A DNA stretch of 45,601 nucleotides from OPU3-GD-OMZ sp001901525 (lineage in GTDB: Bacteria > Pseudomonadota > Gammaproteobacteria > Methylococcales > Methylomonadaceae). Position 1 is the stretch's first letter. The number at the start of each line of letters is the position of its first letter. Shown here in pieces: positions 34,208 to 42,929 of this stretch. The DNA lies in assembly GCA_963981505.1 (NCBI GenBank), contig CAXCEI010000010.1:1-45601 (forward strand). The letters run 5' to 3'. Position numbers and translations under genes: made by a program. The notes under the pieces are model-generated. The model searched no databases, was not told the origin of the DNA, and was given only the letters and a program-made list of their open reading frames with translations.

Positions 34208-36448
34208 TTAATCATTAGTTTTAACTGTTAAATTTACCCAACGCAAACGATTAGCATTAGCGACCACGGTTAAGGATGAAAAGGCCATTGCCGCACTGGC
34301 AATAACAGGACTCAACAAAAAACCAAAAGCGGGATAAAGCAATCCCGCTGCAATCGGAATACTCAGTGCGTTATAAATAAAAGCACCCCATAGATTTTGT
34401 TTAATGTTCGTTAAGGCCGCCTTCGATAACGTAATCGCCTGATTCATTTTAAGCAAAGAACCCTGCAAAATAATAAAATCCGCACTTTCAATTGCGATAT
34501 CAGCCCCAGACCCCACGGCAACACCGACATCTGCCTGCATCAAGGCAGGTGCGTCATTAATCCCATCTCCCACCATTGCGACCACCTCTCCTACTGCTTG
34601 TAATTCTTCTATAATAGCCAACTTATCTCCGGGTAAACACCGCGCCCGAAAATCATCGATCGCCACTTTATCAGCAATTACCCTTGCAGTATTGTCATGA
34701 TCGCCGGTTAACATCATGACCCGTATTCCCAAAGCCTGTAATTTCTGTATTGCTTCAGCCGAATCTACTTTAACCGGATCAGAAACGCCTAAAATACCGA
34801 CAATTTCAGCATTTACGGCCAAAATCATGACGGTATAACCTTCAGCATAACTCTGCTGTAACACCTCCCTAGAGGCATCCATATTAAAACCTAAGTCCTC
34901 AATCAATGATTGATTACCCAATACCGCCTGTTGGCCGTCAATTAAACCGGTTACACCCAGTCCTGGACGCATTTGAAAACCGGTTACGGCTAAAGGCGCT
35001 AAGTTTTTGTCTTTCGCTGCCCGCAATACGGACGTTGCCAAAACATGTTCAGAGCCAACTTCTAAGCTGGCGGCCCATTGCAAAACTTGCTCTGTCCTAA
35101 AATGGTTCAAGGCTTTAACAGCAACGACTTCAGGCTTACCTTCTGTGATCGTTCCAGTCTTATCAAATATCACACAAGACACTTGCCCAACCGTCTGCAA
35201 TACCTCACCGTTTCTAATCAATATACCTGCCTGCGCAGCTCGCCCAACAGCAACCATGACAGAAATCGGTGTTGCCAACCCCAGTGCGCAGGGACAAGCA
35301 ATAACTAAAACGGTCATTGCTGTGACAAAAGCATACCCTACCGCCGGTTGTGGACCGAAATAAAACCACACGCCAAAAACCCCCATAGCAATCACAACCA
35401 CCACAGGAACAAAAATAGCTGCAACTTTATCGGCTAATCGAGCTATCGCTGGCTTAGCACTCTGTGCTTGTAACACGGTCTCAACCACTTGAGCCAATAA
35501 GGTTTCTCTACCGACACGGTCTGCCTGGTACAAAAAACTACCTTGTATATTTAACGTCCCTGCCTTGACTGTTGCACCCACAATCTTTTCAACTGGAATC
35601 GCCTCACCGGTTAACATCGACTCATCAACAACACCTAATCCAGACATCACGCTACCATCTACAGCCAACTTTTCACCGGGCCGAACCCTAACCAAATCAC
35701 CCACCAATACATCAGCAATCGCCACATCAAGCTCAAGACCTTGGCGAACGAGACGTGCTGTTTTAGGCTGTAAGTTCATTAATTTCCGAATGGCACTGGA
35801 GGTCTTTCCACGTGCCCGTATTTCAATCGCTGACCCTAAATTTAAAAAAATCAAAATAAATAAGGCGGCCTCAAAATAAGCATGTTGTCCCAAATGAGGA
35901 AGTTTATCCCCCAAGATTAAAACAGCGACAGAATATAACCAAGAAGAGCCCGTTCCTAATGCCACCAAAGTGTCCATATTGGCTTGGCGATGTTGCCATG
36001 AGCGCAAAGCACCTAAATAAAAGTGCTTCCCAGAATAAATCAAACAACCTAAAGTAATCACGGCTATCAGTAACCAAAAAAATCGCCCTGGCAACGAAAT
36101 AATATCAGGCAAACCATTGATCTGATCATAAAGCATTAACGGTAACGCAAAAATAGCGGGCATAACCGCCTTATCCACTAGCTGCTTATACTCCAGCTGC
36201 TCTTGTGCCTCCGTGTCATCAAATTGACCATTATCAAGTATTAAATCAGCACCATAGCCCGCCTCAACGATCGCAGCAATTATTTTTTCAGAACTCGTAT
36301 CGCCCTGAACCTGTGCCACATGTTCAGCAAAATTAACCGTTACGTCAACAATACCATCCGTATTTTGCAGCGCATTCTCAAGACTACTCACGCAACCTGC
36401 ACAACGTAGCCCTTGAATTGAAAATCGAAGAACTTGATTCTGTTTCAA
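34208..36448 (-). CDS. copA: Copper-exporting P1B-type ATPase CopA
   Basis: Pumps Cu(I) from cytoplasm to periplasm for detoxification and possibly for oxidase metallation. The 746-aa protein has one N-terminal HMA domain with C16 and C19 in GLRCAGCV and eight predicted helices. The Cu-binding CPC motif is IACPCALGLATP; the phosphorylation site is VIFDKTGTITEG, with TGE in MLTGEAIP, an HP-loop motif and GDGINDAPAL. The start is a TTG: a strong GAGAGG lies seven bases upstream and no ATG precedes the metal-binding motif. It begins just after copZ, so a copZ-copA operon is likely. Confidence 0.95.
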   Translation of the reverse strand: MKQNQVLRFSIQGLRCAGCVSSLENALQNTDGIVDVTVNFAEHVAQVQGDTSSEKIIAAIVEAGYGADLILDNGQFDDTEAQEQLEYKQLVDKAVMPAIFALPLMLYDQINGLPDIISLPGRFFWLLIAVITLGCLIYSGKHFYLGALRSWQHRQANMDTLVALGTGSSWLYSVAVLILGDKLPHLGQHAYFEAALFILIFLNLGSAIEIRARGKTSSAIRKLMNLQPKTARLVRQGLELDVAIADVLVGDLVRVRPGEKLAVDGSVMSGLGVVDESMLTGEAIPVEKIVGATVKAGTLNIQGSFLYQADRVGRETLLAQVVETVLQAQSAKPAIARLADKVAAIFVPVVVVIAMGVFGVWFYFGPQPAVGYAFVTAMTVLVIACPCALGLATPISVMVAVGRAAQAGILIRNGEVLQTVGQVSCVIFDKTGTITEGKPEVVAVKALNHFRTEQVLQWAASLEVGSEHVLATSVLRAAKDKNLAPLAVTGFQMRPGLGVTGLIDGQQAVLGNQSLIEDLGFNMDASREVLQQSYAEGYTVMILAVNAEIVGILGVSDPVKVDSAEAIQKLQALGIRVMMLTGDHDNTARVIADKVAIDDFRARCLPGDKLAIIEELQAVGEVVAMVGDGINDAPALMQADVGVAVGSGADIAIESADFIILQGSLLKMNQAITLSKAALTNIKQNLWGAFIYNALSIPIAAGLLYPAFGFLLSPVIASAAMAFSSLTVVANANRLRWVNLTVKTND

Positions 36449-36459
36449 CCGCTAACCTC

Positions 36460-36672
36460 TCAAAGAGTCGTTTGATAATCTAATTCAGCCAAACAAGCAT
36501 GGAGCTGTGCTAATTGCACCGTGTTTGCATCGTATTGGATTTCCACAGAATCCGTTTGATACGAGGCGTTAACAGCCACAACGCCGACTAATGCCGCCAA
36601 TTTATCTTCAACAGACTTTTCACAGCCGCCACATTTCATGCCAATCACCTTGAAAACTACTAATTCAACCAT
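36460..36672 (-). CDS. copZ: CopZ-like copper chaperone (HMA domain)
   Basis: A 70-aa single heavy-metal-associated domain with the metal-binding motif GMKCGGCEKSVEDKL. It would carry Cu(I) to CopA, which lies 11 bases downstream. AAGGTGG precedes the ATG. I looked in the 134-base upstream spacer for a CueR-type dyad (ACCTTCC...GGAAGGT) and did not find one, so the regulator is not evident from sequence. Confidence 0.9.
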   Translation of the reverse strand: MVELVVFKVIGMKCGGCEKSVEDKLAALVGVVAVNASYQTDSVEIQYDANTVQLAQLHACLAELDYQTTL

Positions 36673-36806
36673 CTTTCCACCTTCACGCTAAATGATCTAT
36701 CCACTAAATTACTCACTACCATTTCAAGCATTGTACATCCTTAGCAAAAGAGTAGAATATATTTCCCAACGCCTCATTCTTAAGATAAATTATTAGTCGA
36801 CTCTTT

Positions 36807-37247
36807 ATGCGTCATACAAAGCTGTTAAAATTAACCTGGGTCATCTTATTGTTAACTAATTTATATACCCCTTGCGCAGGCGCTGAATTTAAAGAACTTA
36901 GCGCCGCTGAATTTATTACACGGAATACCGCTCAGACCCTTATCGTGGATATCCGAAGACCCGAAGAATGGTCAAAAGGGGGCGTCATTGCCAATAGCAA
37001 ACTCCTCACTTTTTTCAACCAGCAAGGTCATTTCGACCTACCCGACTGGCTTTCGAAACTCGCACGACTAAAAAAAACAAAAGAGACTGCAATTATTTTA
37101 GTCTGTGCCAGTGGCAATCGATCCAAAAGAGTTGCCAAGCTATTAAGCACCAAACTGAATATGAATAAAATAAGTCATCTCAAAAATGGCATAAAAGGTT
37201 GGAAACAGCAAGGCCATCTAACGATCAACCCTGACTTAAAACTATAA
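36807..37247 (+). CDS. Periplasmic rhodanese-like protein
   Basis: Single-domain rhodanese of 146 aa with an N-terminal signal peptide (about 1-26, hydrophobic WVILLLTNLYTPCAGA). The catalytic cysteine C100 sits in the loop LVCASGNRSKRVAKLL, and DIRRPEEW is the other family motif. The active-site loop suggests sulfur transfer or persulfide handling in the periplasm; the acceptor is unknown. It is divergent from copZ-copA with a 134-base spacer and followed by hflD 22 bases later. The periplasmic location differs from the cytoplasmic GlpE/PspE-type majority, though PspE is also exported. Confidence 0.85.
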   Translation: MRHTKLLKLTWVILLLTNLYTPCAGAEFKELSAAEFITRNTAQTLIVDIRRPEEWSKGGVIANSKLLTFFNQQGHFDLPDWLSKLARLKKTKETAIILVCASGNRSKRVAKLLSTKLNMNKISHLKNGIKGWKQQGHLTINPDLKL

Positions 37248-37268
37248 CCCACAATTTTAAAACTTATT

Positions 37269-37904
37269 ATGCCTCTTAATACGACCAGAAACCAAGTTAT
37301 CGCTTTAGCCGGCCTTACACAGGCCGTTTATCAAGTCAAAAAAATCGCCACGACCGGCATGGCTGAACAAACGCCTTTTGAAAGTAGTATTTCCAGTATC
37401 CTTAAAATAGATGCAAAAAATGTTGAGGATATCTACGGAGGCTTGCCCGGTATTTCTTTTGGTCTTAATCAATTGCAACGGCAACTTACCGGCGCCGAAC
37501 CCCCCGATTCTGAACAAGGTCGTTATGCGGCTTCAATTATTTTCCTTGAAAAACAACTCAGCAAAAACACTCCTATGCTTTCAGATATTCGTTCGGGTAT
37601 TGAACTGTCACAAACACAAGCAGAAGAATTTGGGGCAACACATAACACTGTTTTAACCTCTCTGGGCGACCTTTATCACACCACCGTTAGCACCCTTAAC
37701 CCACGCATCCTAGTCAATGGTGAACAAAACCACCTCTCTAACATAGAAAATATCCATAAAATAAGAAGTCTTTTATTAGCCGGCATTCGCTCAGCCTTAT
37801 TATGGCGCCAATGTGGAGGTCGCCGGTGGAAATTTCTTTTATGTCGGGGAAAAATTCAAGACGGAGTGGGACTGCTTCTAAACGAACTACGGCAACAACA
37901 ATAA
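37269..37904 (+). CDS. hflD: HflD family protein (DUF489)
   Basis: The 211-aa product matches HflD (213 aa in E. coli), a peripheral membrane protein reported to affect lambda CII stability. Its normal cellular role is not well defined. Conserved features are the N-terminal VIALAGLTQAVYQVKKIA helix and the C-terminal IRSLLLAGIRSALLWRQCGGRRWKFLL segment. It usually lies between mnmA and purB. Neither is here; instead it precedes mutM by nine bases. Confidence 0.92.
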   Translation: MPLNTTRNQVIALAGLTQAVYQVKKIATTGMAEQTPFESSISSILKIDAKNVEDIYGGLPGISFGLNQLQRQLTGAEPPDSEQGRYAASIIFLEKQLSKNTPMLSDIRSGIELSQTQAEEFGATHNTVLTSLGDLYHTTVSTLNPRILVNGEQNHLSNIENIHKIRSLLLAGIRSALLWRQCGGRRWKFLLCRGKIQDGVGLLLNELRQQQ

Positions 37905-37913
37905 CACCTCAGC

Positions 37914-38729
37914 ATGCCCGAATTACCGGAAGTCGAAACGACACGGCGTGGTATTGAACCCTATCTCACGGGCATTGAAGTCACCGACATTACCATTCGT
38001 CAAAAACAACTACGCTGGCCTATAAGCGACGAATTGGCCACCGCCTTTAAAAACCAAACGATTCAATCTGTCCAAAGAAAAGCAAAATATCTACTATTGA
38101 ACAGTCAAGCAGGTACAACAATAATCCACTTAGGCATGTCGGGTAACTTACAAATAGTTCCACCCGAGACCCCGGTAAAAAAGCACGACCATGTCGACTT
38201 CCACCTAGCCAATAATTTTCACCTACGCTTCAATGACCCGCGCCGATTTGGTTGCATTTTATGGACCAATCAAGCACCTGAGAAACATAAATTACTCTGC
38301 AAACTCGGTCCCGAACCCTTCTCTGAAGACTTTAACGGCCAGCATCTCTATTCATTGTCAAGAAATTCAAAACGCTCCATCAAAAACTTTATTATGGATC
38401 CTCATGTTGTCGTGGGTGTCGGCAATATTTATGCTAATGAAGCCCTTTTCGCCGCTGGAATACACCCCACACGGCACGCTGGACGCATATCCTTGGCACG
38501 TTATCAAGCCCTCAATGAGGCCATTAGAACGATCCTAGCGCACGCTATTGAACAAGGTGGAACGACCTTAAAAGATTTTGTCGGTAGCAGTGGGCAAGCC
38601 GGTTATTTCAAACAGGAACTTAATGTTTATGGTCGCAACAATCAACCCTGCAGCCAATGTGGTCGGACTCTTATTTTAATCAGACAAAGTAACCGGGCAA
38701 CTGTTTTCTGCAGCCACTGCCAACACTAA
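37914..38729 (+). CDS. mutM: Formamidopyrimidine-DNA glycosylase
   Basis: Base-excision repair enzyme removing 8-oxoguanine and nicking the abasic site. The mature enzyme's catalytic Pro2 and Glu3 are in MPELPEVETTRRG. The His/Lys region KYLLLNSQAGTTIIHLGMSG and VVGVGNIYANEALF follow. The C-terminal zinc finger has its four cysteines in CSQCGRTL and FCSHC. The length of 271 aa is standard. It ends 18 bases from the convergent ftsX. Confidence 0.97.
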   Translation: MPELPEVETTRRGIEPYLTGIEVTDITIRQKQLRWPISDELATAFKNQTIQSVQRKAKYLLLNSQAGTTIIHLGMSGNLQIVPPETPVKKHDHVDFHLANNFHLRFNDPRRFGCILWTNQAPEKHKLLCKLGPEPFSEDFNGQHLYSLSRNSKRSIKNFIMDPHVVVGVGNIYANEALFAAGIHPTRHAGRISLARYQALNEAIRTILAHAIEQGGTTLKDFVGSSGQAGYFKQELNVYGRNNQPCSQCGRTLILIRQSNRATVFCSHCQH

Positions 38730-38747
38730 AAACATCAGCAAAACTGA

Positions 38748-39647
38748 TTATTCTGGCTTCAACCGATTTAACTGCGTCACCAAAACACCCCAAGCACCCA
38801 CAACACCTAACAATGAAGAAACGGCAAGTAAAATAACTGAGTTCATCACACTCAAAAAGATCACCTCTTGATACCCCAAATAAAGTCTCGTCAAGTGTTC
38901 AATAGGGGGTTGTAATAATTTCATCAATCCAGTAATCATTAACCAGGCGAATATTCCTGCTAAAAATCCATACCAAAAACCACTATAAAGAAAGGGGCGA
39001 GCGATAAAGCCATTGGTTGCACCGACTAATTTAGCAATAACAACTTCTTGTTGGCGATTTTGCAATTCCAGACGAATTGTATTTCCGGTGATAAAAATAA
39101 CCGCAAAAGCCAATATACTCGCCAAGACTAAGACACCACGCTCGATCAAAACAATAATTGCTTTCAGCCGCTGCACCCACTGCATATCCAATTTAGCAAC
39201 TGAGACCACTGGTATGACTTTGAGCTCATCTAACAACTGTTGTAATTGTTGCTGTGTTGTTAAGCTTAAACGCGGAAAAACCTGAACAACCATCGGCAAT
39301 GGATTACTATTTAGCGCCTTTAAGGCGTCACCAAAACCACTATAACTCTCAAATTCCTTCAGCCCCTCGGCCTTAGTTATTAACCGCGTTGCTTGAATGT
39401 TCCGATGTTTTTCAAGCTGCCTTTGTAACCGCTCACCATCCTGCTCGGAAACGTGTTGCCCCAGAAACAAGGTGATTTGATTAGAAGTTTCAAGCTGTCC
39501 GGTTAAATGAGTCACATTCTTCACCAAAAGGTAAAACAAACCAGATAAAGCGATTGAAATAGATAACACAGCAATCGTTAAAACCGATGAAAAAGGTGTT
39601 CTGAGCTGCTGTCCTAAACTGAACAGCAACGCTTGTAAATGAACCAT
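38748..39647 (-). CDS. ftsX: Cell division protein FtsX
   Basis: Membrane partner of FtsE, recruiting and activating periplasmic amidase regulators (EnvC in E. coli). I chose the ATG at 39647 (299 aa), with AGGG six bases upstream; an ATG at 39662 is weaker. There is one helix near the N-terminus (VLTIAVLSISIALSGLFYLL), a periplasmic loop (about 50-165), then three helices in the ABC3-type permease region. The conserved NTIRLELQNRQQEVVIAKLVGATNGFI lies after the second helix. FtsE lies directly upstream. Confidence 0.95.
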   Translation of the reverse strand: MVHLQALLFSLGQQLRTPFSSVLTIAVLSISIALSGLFYLLVKNVTHLTGQLETSNQITLFLGQHVSEQDGERLQRQLEKHRNIQATRLITKAEGLKEFESYSGFGDALKALNSNPLPMVVQVFPRLSLTTQQQLQQLLDELKVIPVVSVAKLDMQWVQRLKAIIVLIERGVLVLASILAFAVIFITGNTIRLELQNRQQEVVIAKLVGATNGFIARPFLYSGFWYGFLAGIFAWLMITGLMKLLQPPIEHLTRLYLGYQEVIFLSVMNSVILLAVSSLLGVVGAWGVLVTQLNRLKPE

Positions 39648-39671
39648 AAAAAACCCTTTCATAAATTCTAA

Positions 39672-40328
39672 TTAGCCACTCACCAAACGACCTTGGTCGA
39701 GGATTAATTGACGACAACCCGACTCTACCACCTGTGATAAATCATGGGTCGCGACAAACACCGTTACGCCTACCTGCCTAAATTGCTTAAACAAACGCAT
39801 AACCTCAATGGATAATTCAGGATCTAAATTACCCGTCGGTTCATCGGCGAGAATCAAACTGGGTTTATTAACAACCGCACGCGCGATACCAACACGCTGT
39901 TGCTCTCCGCCTGATAACGATAAGGGGTAGCTTTTCTCTTTACCGACCAAACCAACTTTATCAAGAACCGCTCTGACTCGCCGCTTAATGTCTTGATGAT
40001 TGTATCCTGCAATTAATAAGGGCAAGGCAATATTGTCAGCCACAGTACGATCATTTAATAACTTATAATCTTGGAAAATTAAACCCATTTTACGGCGAAT
40101 AAAAGGGATTTCTTGTTCCGAAACTCGATTTAAGTTTTGCCCATCAAGAAACACCTGTCCCCGCGAAACGGTCTCGACCAACGCAATTAATTTTAGCAAA
40201 GTACTCTTCCCGGCACCCGAATGCCCGGTTAAAAAGGCCATTTCTCCTTTCTCAATGGTAAAGCTAACATTAACAAGTGCATCACTGACCTCGGCGTATC
40301 CTTTACTGACGTGGTCAAACTTGATCAT
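39672..40328 (-). CDS. ftsE: Cell division ATP-binding protein FtsE
   Basis: ABC ATPase of the FtsEX complex at the septum. The 218-aa protein has Walker A GHSGAGKSTLLK, the signature LSGGEQQRVGIARAVV and Walker B LILADEPTGNLD, with the H-loop VATHD. Its ATG begins at the base after the stop codon of the upstream ctaA-ftsY fusion and has no clear Shine-Dalgarno. Expression is therefore probably coupled to the fusion, as in the usual ftsY-ftsE-ftsX operon. Confidence 0.97.
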   Translation of the reverse strand: MIKFDHVSKGYAEVSDALVNVSFTIEKGEMAFLTGHSGAGKSTLLKLIALVETVSRGQVFLDGQNLNRVSEQEIPFIRRKMGLIFQDYKLLNDRTVADNIALPLLIAGYNHQDIKRRVRAVLDKVGLVGKEKSYPLSLSGGEQQRVGIARAVVNKPSLILADEPTGNLDPELSIEVMRLFKQFRQVGVTVFVATHDLSQVVESGCRQLILDQGRLVSG

Positions 40329-42326
40329 TTAATCAGTAACAAATACGGCATCAATAAAATCCTTTGCATTAAACTCCTGTAAATCTTCAATATCCTCGCC
40401 GATACCAATAAAACGAATGGGAACTCCTAATTGTTTCGCTAAGGCAAAGACCACACCCCCTTTAGCCGTACCATCCAACTTAGTCAAAGTAATCCCAGTC
40501 AGTGTCATCGCCTCATTAAATTGTTTAGCCTGAACCACTGCATTTTGTCCTGTCCCTGCATCTAATACCAACATCACCTCATGCGGGGCCGACGCATCTA
40601 GTTTTCCCATGATACGCTTAACCTTAATTAATTCTTCCATTAAGTTTGCTTTAGTGTGCAGTCTTCCCGCCGTATCGGCAATCAATACATCCACACCTTT
40701 AGCCTTGGCAGACTGCAATCCATCATAAATAACTGAGGCTGAATCAGCGCCAGTTTGTTGTGCGATCACAGGAATTTCATTACGCTCGCCCCAGGCTTGA
40801 AGTTGCTCTACGGCCGCCGCTCTAAAAGTATCACCGGCCGCCAACATCACACTGTGTCCTTGGAACTGTAATCGCTTAGCCATTTTACCAATGGTTGTCG
40901 TTTTACCGGCCCCATTAATTCCAACCACTAAAATAACAAAAGGGTCCGTTTGTTCCGGAATAATCAACGGCTGAGAATACGGCTCTAAAATGCCTAACAA
41001 TTGCTGTTTTAATAAATCCACACCATCGACTTGACCGTCAGAAGAAGCGGCTATGGTCGCTGTTAACTGCTCCATAATATCGGCTGTCACTTCCATACCG
41101 ACATCCGCCATAATGAGATGTGTTTCAATTTCCTCTAATAAATCATCATCAATCTTCTTCTGACCCAGCACAAGACTCGCTAATAACCCACCCAATCCTG
41201 AGCGGGTTCGTTGTAACTGTGATTTTAATCGTAAATCACGGGTCGCAGGATCAGGTTCAAGATATACATCTCGCGCAACGACGGTATCCGTTACCGTTCT
41301 AGGCTCAATGACGCTATCCTTCGCCTCTACACCTTCCTGCTCCCCTTTTAACGCATACTTAGTATAAAAACTCAGACGAATTAATAACACCATCAGCAAT
41401 GCGGCGACGCCATTATGGGAAACCGCGCTCCACATGGGTAAATTCATTCTAACGTTCGCAGCACCCAGACAAATCTGTACAAAAAGTAGAACACTTAACC
41501 AAACGGCACTTTTACGCACTAATCGCGGATAACGTCCAGAGGAAGCAATGAACATGACCATCGTCAAAACGAGGAACGTTACCAAAGCGCCAACCCGATG
41601 CATCCAATGTGCTGCAACCTTACCCTCAGTTGATAACGGTGCTGTGTTACCGGTGATCAACCCCTGAATTAAATTACCGGCTTCTTTATAGTCACCGGCT
41701 GGCCACCACGAATTATTACATTGCGGAAAACCTTCACAAGCCAATGCCGCGTAATTGGTACTGGTCCAGCCCCCCAAAATTATCTGCAAAAACAACACCA
41801 ACATCGCAAATTGCGCTAACCGTCGAGGACCTTGAATTTGCTCTCTTCGTTCAATACCAGGTCGAGTCTGTAAATAAAAACGATATAACAACCAACCCGT
41901 CGTCATTCCTAACAGTAAATGACTGGTGACAATAATTGGCATCACCTTCATGGTGACTGTCCACATCCCTAAAGCCGCTTGAAAGCCTACTAACAACAAC
42001 AAACCAAAGGAACAAGACATCGCCATGAGACGATACGGCTTTTGGCGCCAAGCAATTAAATTCATCAACAGGATAATGATTCCTAAGACCCCCGCCACAT
42101 AGCGATGAATCATCTCCTTCCAAGCTTTACCTTTATCAAAAAAGATATCCGGAAATGCTTCCTTAGCGTGTTTTATAAAACTAGGGTCTTCACTAACAAC
42201 AGGAGAACCAAAACATCCTGGCCAATCAGGGCAGCCTAATCCTGCATCTGACAAGCGCACATAGGCACCTAAAACAATGACCACTAAAACTAAAAACAGA
42301 CTGAAGGATATTAATTTTCTAAACAT
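40329..42326 (-). CDS. Heme A synthase (CtaA/Cox15) fused to SRP receptor FtsY
   Basis: One 665-residue frame joins two complete proteins. Residues 1 to about 327 are a CtaA/Cox15 heme A synthase with eight predicted helices. Its heme-ligand histidines are H74 (EMIHR), H136 (TSHLL), H243 (HWMHR) and H304 (SHNG). The extracytoplasmic cysteine pairs are C32/C38 and C197/C203. A linker of about 38 residues follows. Residues from about 365 to 665 are an FtsY NG domain: RSGLGGLLASLVLGQKKIDD, P-loop GINGAGKT (469-476), DTFRAAAVEQL, DTAGRL and TKLDGTAKGG. The acidic A domain of E. coli FtsY is absent. No ATG lies between M312 in the last helix and M406 inside the N domain. Eight helices put the GTPase in the cytoplasm. 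SCO-like and surf1 genes precede it, ftsE-ftsX follow. Confidence 0.93.
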   Translation of the reverse strand: MFRKLISFSLFLVLVVIVLGAYVRLSDAGLGCPDWPGCFGSPVVSEDPSFIKHAKEAFPDIFFDKGKAWKEMIHRYVAGVLGIIILLMNLIAWRQKPYRLMAMSCSFGLLLLVGFQAALGMWTVTMKVMPIIVTSHLLLGMTTGWLLYRFYLQTRPGIERREQIQGPRRLAQFAMLVLFLQIILGGWTSTNYAALACEGFPQCNNSWWPAGDYKEAGNLIQGLITGNTAPLSTEGKVAAHWMHRVGALVTFLVLTMVMFIASSGRYPRLVRKSAVWLSVLLFVQICLGAANVRMNLPMWSAVSHNGVAALLMVLLIRLSFYTKYALKGEQEGVEAKDSVIEPRTVTDTVVARDVYLEPDPATRDLRLKSQLQRTRSGLGGLLASLVLGQKKIDDDLLEEIETHLIMADVGMEVTADIMEQLTATIAASSDGQVDGVDLLKQQLLGILEPYSQPLIIPEQTDPFVILVVGINGAGKTTTIGKMAKRLQFQGHSVMLAAGDTFRAAAVEQLQAWGERNEIPVIAQQTGADSASVIYDGLQSAKAKGVDVLIADTAGRLHTKANLMEELIKVKRIMGKLDASAPHEVMLVLDAGTGQNAVVQAKQFNEAMTLTGITLTKLDGTAKGGVVFALAKQLGVPIRFIGIGEDIEDLQEFNAKDFIDAVFVTD

Positions 42327-42332
42327 TTTTAT

Positions 42333-42929
42333 TTATCCAATTTGTGAAGCACGTAATATTTTTTTTAAATCTTTCTGAACACCGTAAGGATCAAAACCGA
42401 AAGGATAAAACAGCATAATATTACCCAGAGGATCCATAACCATCAACACGCCCTCTTGTCGATTAGCCCCAATTATACGTTTTAATTTTTCCTTCATGGC
42501 TTCATCAACAAGGACTTTTAACAATCGGTCATCTTTTTGCCACCAATCGCCAAACTTTTTAGTGTCAAAATGATCGGGCACAACGACTAGGCGGCGTAAT
42601 CGCACCAAATCCTTGTTCATCATTAACCGTATTTGTTTGCTACTATGAATTGCTTTTTGACACACCTCTAAACAACCCTTATCTAACACTAAGTTCATCA
42701 AAACCCAGTGCCCTTCAAGTTCCTTAATATTCTGTCTTGAAAACAAATCAGCCCCTTGGAATTGATCTCGATCCGTCGTGACTAGTGGCACGACCAAGGT
42801 TCCGTAATTACTCTGACTCGTTATCCATTGAGGATTTTGCATTAACACCCATGCCAGTAGAAAGGGAAGCCCAACAACTATGATCATAGTCACTATAAAA
42901 AGTCTACTTTTGGTTACATTTTCATTCAT
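42333..42929 (-). CDS. SCO-like membrane-anchored protein of cytochrome oxidase cluster
   Basis: A 198-aa protein with one N-terminal transmembrane helix (about 10-30, FIVTMIIVVGLPFLLAWVLM) and a periplasmic thioredoxin-like domain. It has a CxxxC motif (C86 and C90 in KGCLEVCQKA), the spacing of SCO copper chaperones. The usual distal histidine before the final helix is not obvious, since the DPLGNIMLFYPFGFDP segment has none. A protein of this type sits between surf1 and ctaA in many gammaproteobacterial oxidase clusters. A role in CuA-site copper or thiol handling is an inference. It overlaps surf1 by eight bases. Confidence 0.75.
   Translation of the reverse strand: MNENVTKSRLFIVTMIIVVGLPFLLAWVLMQNPQWITSQSNYGTLVVPLVTTDRDQFQGADLFSRQNIKELEGHWVLMNLVLDKGCLEVCQKAIHSSKQIRLMMNKDLVRLRRLVVVPDHFDTKKFGDWWQKDDRLLKVLVDEAMKEKLKRIIGANRQEGVLMVMDPLGNIMLFYPFGFDPYGVQKDLKKILRASQIG

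Noticed and set aside
35007..35363. 118-codon plus-strand frame opposite copA
   Set aside because: Antisense to the conserved CPC and phosphorylation motifs of copA; composition reflects the complementary strand.
36673..36806. CueR operator for copZ-copA
   Set aside because: No ACCTTCC/GGAAGGT-type dyad or long-spaced -35/-10 pair is visible.
40329..42326. Possibility that the ctaA-ftsY fusion is two separate genes
   Set aside because: The frame is continuous, there is no stop between the domains, and no in-frame ATG lies between the last CtaA helix and the FtsY N domain. A sequencing error removing a stop remains possible and is listed as a check.
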